NCBI GenBank assembly: GCA_033026295.1
Contig: CM065188.1
Span: forward strand, 16,140,354 to 16,204,353
From: Channa striata
Taxonomy: Eukaryota > Chordata > Actinopteri > Anabantiformes > Channidae
DNA length: 64,000 nt
Direction: 5' to 3'
The position numbers and the translations under genes are program-made. This document shows positions 47,770 to 58,368 of the stretch, piece after piece (the first letter of the stretch is position 1; the number at the start of each line of letters is the position of its first letter). A model generated the notes under the pieces. The model saw only the letters and a list, made by a program, of their open reading frames with translations. It searched no databases and was not told the origin of the DNA.

Positions 47770-50700
47770 GTGTCGTGCCCTTTGAAAATGTTCTGTGTAA
47801 CAGGTGTTGGAGGACGTTACTTTGGAAAGTTACTGATTACATTGAAATGTCTGGTACTTTAGAGGAGAAGTTTCCGTTTCCCAGGATGAAAACGTCGTGA
47901 TTCGTCGTTCATCCTGGTTTAGTCCAGACCTCGACCGTCATCACGGAGCCAGGCGGGGCCCGGACCCGGACCCGTCGCCCGCTTCACTCTCAGCCATTAA
48001 AACGCGTGTAAAAGTGGCGGCCCGAGCACAGACACAGACGTCACTTGCCTTTTCAAGACGAACAAGAATGAGTTCAATTAACGTGCATATGCTCCATGTG
48101 TCAGACTAGTTACTACACTGTCATATCCAATAATAATATCAACGTAGATTTTTTTCACTTTACTCAGTTTCAAAAAATGCACATCTTGTTTTTAATTAGT
48201 TAATTGAAAAAAAAACTCTTCAGTCTTTTATTTTGACTGATACAAACTTAAAACAATCATGCTGAGCTGCAACAAATGAGGCCGAGACACGATTTAACAA
48301 GGTGCTTAATCTGAAACTTTTATTTAGGTATTAACAAGGTCATTGTAAATAACCCAGAGTGTATTTGCTAATGCGTCATTTATTTTGGCATATATACTTC
48401 CGGATTGTGTGCTTTTATTTTGACGGCACACTTCCTGTGGAGCGGTTGAATGTTTTGAGTGACGCTAGCTTACGGTAAGGAATTCGTTGAAACGGAAGAA
48501 GCTAAACGGAATATTCTTCACTGGCTGCATATTGGCAGCCCCTCTGAAAGAGGCACAAGCTCTTACGGTCGATGACGGTGTACAAAAGGTTAATAAGGTT
48601 ACTTGGAATAAACCACCAAAATCACCAGTAAAGTCTCATCCTTGTTCGGGGGGGCATGCCACAGTCATAAAGGTGTGTATTAATAGGGTCAAATCATCAT
48701 AAACACAGTGCTTTTCCTGTTCTCTGCTGACATTTGCTGACCACAGATGGAGGATTCCATTTTCCAAAAATACAGTTTAAAGAACATTTTACACCATGTG
48801 GGACGAATCTGAGCTCTAGATGATTACAGCTAATTGACAAAAGAAGTGTTCTTAGAGGGAGGGGCTGGGGGGGGGGGTCTGTCTGGAATAACATGACATT
48901 CTGGTATAGTGTAGTATGGTCATAATAGTAAATCAGCTTTATTAATTTCGGGGGGGGGGGGGCGTGGTTAACAAACCACGACTGAAGACCACGTGACCAA
49001 AGTAGAAAGTCATGTATGAAATAACTAACTAAGTAAAAATGTCATTTACAATAGCAAAGTTACACAAGTAACCGATACTGCCTGGTTAAAGTCAGTCAGG
49101 CTGTTGTTAAAGTGACTGTAACATTGAAGGTGACGTCATGATAGTTGGGTACAACGTCAGTGAGTGAGTCCGCTGCTCACACCGCAGGAAATAAGTCCGT
49201 CCGGATCCCAACGTGGACCGAATCTGGTTCTTCGTGTTCTTGGTAGCAGTTAAGACGGTTGTGGGTAAGAACATCTGTAAGTACTAATCATTCAGTGTTG
49301 TTTCACAAGTTCCCCCGTTAATGTGAAGAATTGTAAAATACGATCGTTCATTCATTAGTTAAATCGTTGAGTTGTTGTATTTCAGCATAATTAATCATGT
49401 GTTAAACACATGGTTCACACACGGAGCAGAGCAGCTGTCACAGCGCCAGTTCTTATGGAGGTTAGAATGTGACGTAACACGAATGACGACATACAGTAAC
49501 GGAGGAAGCCATGTGATATTTGTGACGTCATAATTCAATTTATAGCACTTGTATTCTGTTTACAGCCACATTTGACTTGTGTATCGTGGATTGGTGTCAT
49601 TTTTACTTTATTCAGAGACACACACACCCAAACACACAGCAACGTTTACATGTGGTGGTGAAATAAAGGGACGCCGGACAGATCCTCGGCCCAGCTTCTC
49701 CATTATTGGGAGACAGTAGACAACCATCATTGTTTTGTCATTCCCACGTAGCCAGTGAGAAACCTGCTGCTCATGGTTCCTAGTGAGGCTGTGAGTTGTA
49801 GTCAAAAGCCACTTTAATGCCTGAAGACAAAGTCCTGCTTTAATCCAATTCTCAGCAGTGTTCAGCTCATTTCATTGTGACATTAGAAACACAAAGTGTG
49901 TTTGTCTAAATGCTTTTGTGTGTTGTAGCGACTTGTCCCTTCCCGGACCTTATCGAGGCACAAGAAGGACAGGATGTCACTCTGCGGTGCTGTGTGGATC
50001 CTCGAATGAACGTAAAAAATCGCACCGTGGAATGGAAGAGAATGGACATCAACGCGATAGTCCACGTGTACAGACATAGAAAGGACGACGGCGCTCTACA
50101 GGTGGAGCGGTACAGAGGCAGAACAACGCTGGACTATGAAGACCTGAGCAGAGGAATCCTGACTCTGCGGATCTCCTCCACTCAGCTGTCAGACAGCGGG
50201 AAGTACAGATGCAGTGTGCCCAGACAGAGCGCCAGCTTTATCACGCTTCAGGGTAAGATGCAGAAAATAACTAGTTCAGACATCTGCCATTTCAAAAAAA
50301 TGCTAACGTAGTTTGTATATAATTTGAAACAGTGAAAAATCAGCAGGACATGAACAGGAAGGATGAATTCAGCACAGTGAGGCCTCAACTGGAAAATGTG
50401 ACCCTGCCAAACAACCCTGGTAAGTGAATTGAAGTTATTCTGAAACTAAGAAAACTGCAGCATCTTTAATCAACTGTAAAGTTTTTAGGTACAATATGTC
50501 GTAGTTAATGTGAGACTTGTGTGAAAATGTGCATTTTAATTATTTGCAGTTAAAAAAAAGTTTGTACATTTCCTTTCAGTCATACCTTGACTCTGCTCTT
50601 TCTTCAGATGCTGAGAGGAAGGATGTCGGTGGCGTTGTTATTGGTGTGTGTGAGGGTCTTATTGTTCTTTCTGTTTTTGCCCTCCTGGTGAAACGTGAAC

Positions 50701-50994
50701 ATATCAGTAAGTTATAGATTTCTGCTTTAGAGCCTTTCATTTTCAGTGGAAATATGAATCTTTACATTGACTAAATGACTAAACATGAACCCAGTGCAGT
50801 TCTTGTATTATTGGATTGACTTTGTTGTGGTAATTATGTCTTTCATGTGTGTGTACCAGCATTACACAGACCATCTTTTAAACTGTCACTGTGTTCTCTC
50901 AGAGAAATGTTGGAGGCCCGGACGAGAGACGCAGCCAGATGTGGAGAAGGAAAACGACCTACAACTGAAACCTCTGACGTCATCAGGAAGATGA
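46827..50994 (+). CDS. Ig copy E: intact single-V-set membrane protein
   Basis: Butyrophilin/MOG-like type I membrane protein of 219 aa. Exons: signal 46827-46884 (MRTVSIGVLVVLLFAQVAT), IgV 49929-50252, linker 50333-50419, TM 50608-50706, tail 50903-50994; all phase 1, total 660 nt. The IgV (about 20-127) has TCPFPDLIEAQEGQD, a double Cys in LRCC, VEWKRMD, RGRTTLDYEDLSRG and DSGKYRC. N-glycosylation sites are in KNRT and, in the linker, ENVT. The TM (about 160-182) is VVIGVCEGLIVLSVFALLV with a glutamate inside the span. The tail starts KKCWRPG and has no tyrosine, hence no ITIM/ITAM. It is the least damaged of the recently duplicated copies. The exact orthologue is not claimed. Confidence 0.82.
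47110..47620. repeat. GC-rich segment with a roughly 270-base internal repeat
   Basis: Two related blocks, about 47189-47239 and 47460-47515, share 'gtatccagct' and 'gaggcagccctcccc'. Composition is unlike the surrounding AT-rich intron, and frames are open on both strands because of GC content. Absent from the matching intron of copy C. Confidence 0.5.
47702..47769. repeat. (TTA)n microsatellite
   Basis: About 22 trinucleotide units with occasional ttg interruptions. Confidence 0.9.
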
Positions 50995-53298
50995 GTGAAG
51001 GCGCCAATCAGAGTTTGGCATCATAAGACAGCCGGCCTGTTTTATTCTGTGCTCAGGAAGCTCCCTCCTTTTGTTGTAACAGTCAGGGTTTTTTTTCCAG
51101 TTAACTCAGACATTGTCATGTAAATTACACTGTACTCGTCAGTCAACTGATCATGATGATTTCAGATTACTCAGACGTGATGGCTGTCGACAGAAAGAAG
51201 TGGCATTATTGTATTTGCTTTTTGCAGCCATCACAGGTCAGTCAGTCAGACAATCGCCGTGTTAAGCAGTAAGAACCCGGCTCTGGGTGGTTCTGCTGGA
51301 GGTTTCTTCCGGTAAAGGGAGTTTTTCCTCTCCACTGTTGCCTATAGCTGCTCAAGGGGGATTTGTTGCCTTTTCTCTAAATGTCTGTATAGTCTGGAGC
51401 TTATTATTTAAAGTGCCTTGATGAGATTTTGCTGTGAACTGGTGCTATAGAAATGAGGATGAAGTGAAATAATGCAGCAGACGGTATCACAGTGCACCAT
51501 TATTCCACTGTGCTCATTTAAAAACTAAACTCCCAGTGCTGGAGTTCAATATCAGAAAAATCACTACTGGCTCATAATTACTTATGACTATGTTGCACTG
51601 GAACATTACTGCCTTAACTGTTAGAGGAGAAGCCATTAATCCACAGGACGTTTCGGTTTACATCCCACTGTGCTTCTATAGTTTTTCTTTGGGGGGATTT
51701 GGGAACTGACTGGCCTTTTGAATTATGGCTGACTAGTATTCACCTGATTCCTGTGGGACAGTAGTTTCCCATCTCAGGACATTTATGTCAGCTCACTTAT
51801 CAAATTTCATAGGACACTGACGTGTCTTCAGTGGAACTGAGCTGGACACATTGGCCCTTTGTTAACTGCTCGCTCCGCTCCATTGGTTTCAGTCCAGAAT
51901 TTTACAATCATGTATCATTACTGCTTTTGTTTATGCTGTGTCTTGAAAGGTTATGCAAATTAATTGTATGTATAAATGTATCAATGAAATCACATGACTG
52001 CTTTTAAAGTTTCCCTAAACAGTTAAGGAAAGTGTTTGAATTGCTGTTTGTTGTTAGATATGGATGGGAGCGTTAATAGTGGAAAGCCCATCTTTATCTT
52101 TGGAACAACTGTGGAACCTAGAATTTCATAAACCTTCTGTGTTTTACAAGAAGATGTATTCTGGAGTGGATGATTGTCGTTCTTGATTGAAGATTTTGAC
52201 GTGATACTTTTAAATGAGGCTCATTCCCTTGACAACGAGCAGAAAATTGTGAAATCATGTCAGTTTTTAATGTGTGTGGACCGTCAGCCTCTGCTCAGCA
52301 GACTGACATCAATGTGAAACATGAGAGAAAAATGACGGTTTGCCGGTGAACGTCACCTCCTCACCAGCAGGTCACGTTTTCAGACACAAGCAGATGCTTT
52401 TTTAATGCAGCAAAAAAAATAAAATAAAATAAATCTGAAAATCACATTTGAATACATCTGTAGTAGGTGTCAGTTGTCATCAGCTGTCAGCAGGCAGATG
52501 ATGAGGTTTGACCTGGACCATGTGGCCAGACTCAGTTAAAAACCATCCACATAAATTTAATATCTATCCACCAGTAGTGGAAAATAAATAAACACGTAAT
52601 TTTGATCTCGAGTATTTCCATTGCTAATTCATATTTTTGAGTTAACTGCATTTCAGATCAAATATTGTATTTTTACTCTACATTTATTTAAAATTGTAGT
52701 TTTCAGAATCGGGTCAATAAAACACCGCCATCCTCGAACCAGTTGATTTCTTGTGTGAGATTCAAACGTCACTGTGTGAAGTAATTCAGATTATTAGGCT
52801 CAAACCAGAAGCGGCTTAAATTCAGCTGCACGTGCAAGTGAAATGTGAGAATTGGGCTGTAAATACAAATTGAAGCTGGAAAGAAAAGTCGCGGCGTGTT
52901 GGTTCATTTCTCATGGATCTTCAGGTTCGGCCTATGACTGAAGCTTTTTTACATTTAGATTTAATTTTTTTATTCCTCCTTTCTGTCTGGAAGCGGCCAC
53001 CGAGTTCACGGGGATTAAGAACAAATGCGGCTACGAGAGAAGCTCCGACATTTACTGTTTTATTCTTTATGACCGTGTGATGCTACAAAACTGAAAAAAG
53101 CATCAGGCCATAAAACAGCTTCAACGCATCATTCATATCTATTACCAATATTTACTGGGTACTGGAGTTTTTGAGGACTTCATCCAGGACAGCCGACGGA
53201 AGCAACTGCAACACAAATACTTTAATTTCTTCACCCAAGTTAAAATATTTTCCTACATCATCTCAAATGTAAATGCTCCTTTAATGTGCACGGGCTGG
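50995..53298. other. 3' flank of copy E
   Basis: Holds a LINE 3' UTR fragment (51272-51470) and otherwise AT-rich sequence without recognisable exons. An A-rich aataaa cluster lies near 52424. Confidence 0.5.
51272..51470 (+). mobile_element. LINE 3' UTR fragment, same family as 27322-30523
   Basis: Reads 'ggtaaagggagtttttcctc' then 'tccactgttgcc' and 'gctcaagggggatttgttg', as in the 3' UTR of the minus-strand LINE at 27.3 kb, in plus orientation. Confidence 0.8.
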
Positions 53299-55237
53299 AT
53301 GTCGACAGGTGTTTCAAATTTACCCGTGACCACGTTAGCTGGTGACCGACTTCCGAAAGCGTCGGTTGTTGCTCGTAGTTACGGCAGCTGTTGAAAGCAG
53401 GAAGACAACACGTTAGCCGTCCTCGTCTCTGCCAGTTTGTTTGTTGTTCGTTTCATTACCAAAAAACTTGCATGTAATTGTTCTTTTGAGGCTTGTTTTG
53501 TTTGAGTAAAGGTGACGTCAACACCCGGACGCAGTTTGAACCAGGCACGTAAATACGGAAGGAACGAGCAGTGAGGCCTCTGCTTGTGTGTTGCCTTGGT
53601 CTGTTTTTAATAAAATTTTAAATTTATACGTTACTATGTTTTTCTTTGGGCCTCTGTTTGTGTAAACGTGTCCCAGATGAAGTTATTCAGTCGAACATAA
53701 AAAAATTATCGAGACCGTCTCACATCATAAGAAAATGAACTAGAGTCTACAGACAAACCCGCTGCACTATCAGTGTCCGACACGCGTCTATATGATTTTG
53801 GACACCTACACCTTCGTCAGCTGATTCTCTCACACTGCAACAGTCAGATCAACGTGTGACCCTCCAGGCCTAAAGTCATTTGATTTCTCCAGAAAGTGAC
53901 ACACCTCTTAACAAAAACACACAGCAAACCAGTTGACGTCTCCATCAAAAGAACATCAAATCAATATGCATGGAGATGGCCACAAAACTAATGGTGGAAT
54001 CTCGTAGGCTTTATTAATCTTTGCATGTCAACCACATCAAAACATTTCCTTTTTTTTTGCTAAGCTCTTTATTCTCATTAGACGACCTAATGGAACTGTG
54101 CTGTTCCTGTGGAGAAAGGGACACCTGAAGAACTTGTGAGTGAGTGGGTAAGAAGGTTCAGAAGTCCTAAGTCTGCATTTGATGTAGTGTGTTGTTCATT
54201 ACTAAAGGTAAACTATGTTTTATTTTCACTTTTTTTAGATTGAATGCAAATCCTGTTGATTCTGGTTTCAATGGCTTTGTGTGGAAAACCAACACAAAGA
54301 CTGCTTTTCTGTGCCCAGCCTGCCCAGACAGCAACAGGAATACGCAATCTGATTTAACCCCGAAAATCTTTTATTTTGTATTTTTTTATTTGTGTTTTGA
54401 TTTTTTAATTTTATTCAAGATAGATTATAAGGTGATGGATTTGTTTTGTATGTCATATTTCATTGTATTTCATTGTTGACTTGTCCTGTTAACTGGTTTG
54501 CTGTGTGTTTTTGTTAAGAGGTGTGTCACTTTCTGGAGAAACCAAATGACTTTAGGCCTGGAGGGTCACACGTTGATCAAAGTGCTTCCAGACTTTAAGA
54601 TGGTTTATTTCTGACATAGGGACTGAATGAGAGACAACAGTGATGCAGTTAGAGAAAACCGCAGTAATGACACGGACACTGTGGTCACACGTTGATCTGA
54701 CTGTTGCAGTGTGAGAGAATCAGCTGACGAAGGTGTAGGTGTCCAAAATCATATAGACGCGTGTCGGACGCTGATAGTGCAGCGGGTTTGTCTGTTGACT
54801 TTACCTCATTTTCTCATGATCTGAGACGGTCTCGACTCCCGTAAAATACTTTATAATTTTTTATGTTCAAAGTCCGACTGAATAACTTCATCTGGGACAC
54901 GTTTACACAAACAGAGGCCCAAAGAAAAACATAGTAACGTATAGATTTAAAATTTTATTAAAAACAGACCAAGGCAACACACAAGCAGAGGCCTCACTGC
55001 TCGTTCCTTCCGTATTTACGTGCACAACTAAAACTGCGTCCGGGTGCTGACGTCACCTTTACTCGAACAAAACAAGACTCAATGAACAACAGACAAACTG
55101 GCAGAGACGAGGACGGCTAACGTGTTGTCTTCCTGCTTTCAACAGCTGCCGTAACTACGAGCAACAACCGACGCTTTCGGAGGTCGGTCACCAGCTGACG
55201 TGGTCACGGGTAAATTTGAAACACCGGTTCCGACATT
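53299..55237. repeat. large imperfect inverted repeat (foldback structure)
   Basis: The left arm 53299-53937 and right arm 54488-55237 are reverse complements over nearly their whole length, for example gtgtttcaaatttacccgtg at the outer left against cacgggtaaatttgaaacac at the outer right. The loop is 53938-54487. The right arm has an extra about 120 bases at 54579-54690 bounded by a repeated gtcacacgttgatc. No transposase or other protein is recognisable in arms or loop. Confidence 0.85.
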
Positions 55238-55254
55238 CAATGGGATGGAACTGG

Positions 55255-55450
55255 CGAGATCTGCATTCACTGTGCGGTCGGGAGAGCCGGTTCCGTCCTG
55301 GGCTGCACACTGGACTCCGCGGAGGAGGTGGCGGACAGACTGACGTCCATCCTCAGACTGACACACAGTCAGCAATAAAGCAGGAGATGTGCAATATTCA
55401 GCCGTCATATTGTTCCACATGTGCAGAACACAAGATTCTTTATTCTTATG
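55255..55450 (+). mobile_element. L2-like LINE 3'-end relic
   Basis: One frame gives AGSVLGCTLDSAEEVADRLT, matching the RT C-terminus in the insertion at 19020-19613, and it ends near 'caagattctttattctta'. Short and degraded. Confidence 0.65.
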
Positions 55451-56165
55451 TTTAATAGATTGTTTGCACAGTTAGTTCTGTTGTTTTTCTTTGTTCCAGT
55501 TGCTGCTGTGACAGAATTCAGCCACCGTGGGACCATAAAGTAGTTTCTTATATTATCTTATTTTTGCATGTAGCTTCAAATGTGGATCATTGAACGTGAT
55601 GCCAGACTCGGATCAAACAACCGTCCACCGGGTTCACTTGGATCAAACCAGGGGCCAAAAACTGAAAGGTCCAAACTCCACGTTAACGAACGTCTGCGGC
55701 TCTATATTAGATCATCCTCGCCTCATGTGCAGCTTCATTTTTTTATTGAAAGGACCGAGCTGTTGGTGGAGGAGTTTGGAAATGACACAGGATCATAAAA
55801 CCGCTTCAACCCATCACCGACACGTCCCCAATCCTCGTTACTAAGGACAAACCGGCTGCAGCAGCGTCACGTGTTCGGACGGAACAGATCGTAAGTTGAA
55901 GCTGCAGATGCAGTGTGTGGATGGATCATCTCCATCCTGCTCACGGAACCGATGCTGTTTCATATTAACTCGCTATTATCTGCTCCACTTGTTGCTGTTT
56001 CTCTGTCGAGCCACAAACTGGCCCCAAGTTCTCAGAAAAACTCCAGCTCGTTCTGAGAAACCACGGCTCACTTTAGCGCTTCCGCTTTTTTCCCCTGAAC
56101 TTCGCGCTGCTGCTGTTCTTTGGTAAGAATGTTTTACTTTTTCAAGCGGAAGGATTCACACTGAG
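55451..56165. other. spacer before Ig copy F
   Basis: No coding exon identified; short open frames have no recognisable similarity. Confidence 0.45.
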
Positions 56166-56297
56166 CTTATTTGTGGGCGGGGTTTGTGCGTTAGTCCGGG
56201 CCTTTTAAGAGGCCGAGCCGCCTATAAGAGGCCGAGCCGGCGCCTTCTCCGTGCTGCAGCTGATCGCTGGGCTCCTGAACGGCCCGTGGATTCCATC
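56166..56297 (+). promoter_or_regulatory. promoter of Ig copy F
   Basis: GC box (gggcggg at about 56175), then agaggccgagccg occurring twice, preceded once by tttta and once by the TATA-like tataag (56223-56228), about 70 bases before the ATG at 56298. Confidence 0.55.
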
Positions 56298-58368
56298 ATG
56301 AAGGTGAAGACTCTTCTTATTCTCCTGCTCGGTCTGTCATTCGCGGACACCGCCACGGGTGAGTTCATTACCTTCACCGGGTTTTTGTTTTTTTATTCAT
56401 ATTTGACAGATCCAGAACTGGATTTGTACAGTCGAAGCGGATTTGATTCCGCGCAAGAAGAGTGTAGAAAAAAATCTAATTAAAACCAAAGCAGCTCCAG
56501 ACAAAGACCGAGGGGCTCAAATAACTGGAAGTTGACTAATATTTCATCTCACAAACAAATGATGAAGGAGGCGGCTGGTGCTTGATTATGAAGATAGCGG
56601 CACGAAGATCAGAATTCAGATTTACGCCTGGAAATCGACCCACATTTGATAGGGTGATGCGTTTAAGTGCTGCCGAGGAACTGTCGGTGTCGTGTGATGT
56701 CAAAGTATGAAAACTAGTCTAAAAGCTCCCGACAGTCTTTAATTCCACACCACATAATCTGTGATGTGGTTTGTTGTCTTTGAGCCCACGGTCTCAGTTG
56801 TTTTAGTAACATATGACGATACAGTAACTTCTATCCGGATTTACAGTGTGTGTGTGTGTGTGTGTGTGTGTGTTGCACGGTGCTTGGATTTTTTTCCCTG
56901 TCCAACCTTCACATTCACACAATAAATGCCCCTGACACAATTAATCTGAAATACTTGGTTATTATTTGCTGATCATAGGGTGATTAAATATTTAAGGTTT
57001 TTCGGGAAAACGCGGTCTTGGTGAAAAGCCCGCCTTTCCGCAGAGTCATTGAACGCAACATATGTTTATTCTAATCAGTTTGATTCTTCGTGAGACGAAG
57101 AGACAAAAAAAGGGATTAAAAGAAAGCAACAGACGTCCGATGGCGCCACCGTGTGACACGTGTCTTAAACCTTCGTTATGACTGGACCGAGGTGTTTTTC
57201 CTCACTGTCAAACACTCACATGCACCTATAGTTTTAGAAAAAAATAAATTTTTTTTTTCTTACTGTAAGTCGATTCATTCTCTTCTCAGAGACAGACGTG
57301 GATTTAGTCTGTCTGTAAATGTCCACAATGACTTTCAGGTGCAAACATTATATTTGTGTCCTCAGGTGAATATCGGAGCGTTTGTCCCACTGCAGTAGTC
57401 GAGGCAGAAGAAGGTGATGCCGTGTTTCTGCCGTGTCACCTGGAGCCCCCCATCAACCTGTCTGCATATACAGTGGACTGGAAGAGAGCTGATGTCAAAG
57501 GGGTGGTCCACAGCCACAGACGTGGACAGGAAAATCCCTACGATCAGATGAAGCAGTACAGACACAGGACCAGCCTCAACCATGAGGACCTGAGCAGAGG
57601 AAACATGACTCTGCTGATCTCCTCAGCTCAGATGTCTGACGGGGGACGATACAAGTGCTTTGTCCCGAAACTGAGGTCCAGTTGTACTGTGGACCTCATT
57701 CTTGGTGAGTGACCTGAATGTCTGACCAGGAGAACTGTATTCAGTGTTTAGTCTTGGTTTTCTGAGGACCTGTCTTCTCCTTACCAGTCCGCCAAGGCCA
57801 GCGGAACAGGACAAAGAGAGGGAATTTCACCACAGCCGAACGTCCACATGAAGAACCAGGCAGTCCAGGTAAATCAGTCCGAGCTGTTCGGGAGTTTGAC
57901 AACATTCATTTCTTCCTGCTCGAAGTGTCATCTTTAAATCCGTCTGACCACTGTGAGCTGCTCAGGAACTTTATCACATGTGGTTCTGTTTGTTTGGTTC
58001 TCATCGGTTTCGCTGATTCTCTTTCAGGTGGTGAAACCTTCACTGTTGTTCTGGCCGTCGTCCTCCCCGCTGTTCTCTTGCTCATCCTGGGTTTTATCTG
58101 TCGTAAAAAGATCCGTAAGTTACAAATCAATCTCATTTTGAAAATCATTTAAAGCAACAAGTTGTGAGCAAGACTAGTGTTAAATTAAAAAGTACAATCA
58201 TCTTTGGCTCGTTGCTCTATTTTTGATGTTGTCACAGAGTCATGTTGGAGGAAGCAGCAGGGGGACCCGGGAAACGGCCATGAGCTGGGACGTCTCAGGA
58301 GCCCATTGTCCCCACCCCTCAAAGACGTCGAGGGTGCTGCTGCCAACGGCCTGGGAGAAAAGCAGTAG
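56298..58368 (+). CDS. Ig copy F: intact, divergent single-V-set membrane protein
   Basis: Complete five-exon member, 232 aa. Exons: signal 56298-56358 (MKVKTLLILLLGLSFADTAT), IgV 57366-57704, linker 57788-57868, TM 58028-58114, tail 58238-58368; all phase 1, total 699 nt. The IgV (about 21-133) has SVCPTAVVEAEEGD, FLPCHLEPP, VDWKRAD, RTSLNHEDLSRGNMTLLI and DGGRYKC. N-glycosylation sites are in INLS and GNMT. Extra Cys residues are near the start (VCP) and in RSSCTV. The TM (TVVLAVVLPAVLLLILGFIC) has no charge and is followed by RKKI. The tail begins QSCWRKQ, sharing CWR with D and E, and has no tyrosine. More divergent than A-E, so probably an older member. ATTAAA at 58882-58887 may end the transcript. 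Confidence 0.85.
56359..57365 (+). other. intron 1 of copy F
   Basis: Contains a GT microsatellite at about 56847-56872. No other feature seen. Confidence 0.7.

Larger units (their letters stand above)
46885..49928 (+). other. intron 1 of copy E
   Basis: 3.0 kb. Contains a GC-rich patch with internal repeats (47110-47620), a TTA microsatellite (47702-47769), G runs near 48868 and 48950-48962, and, from 49735 on, sequence shared with copy D. No other exon is supported. Confidence 0.6.
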
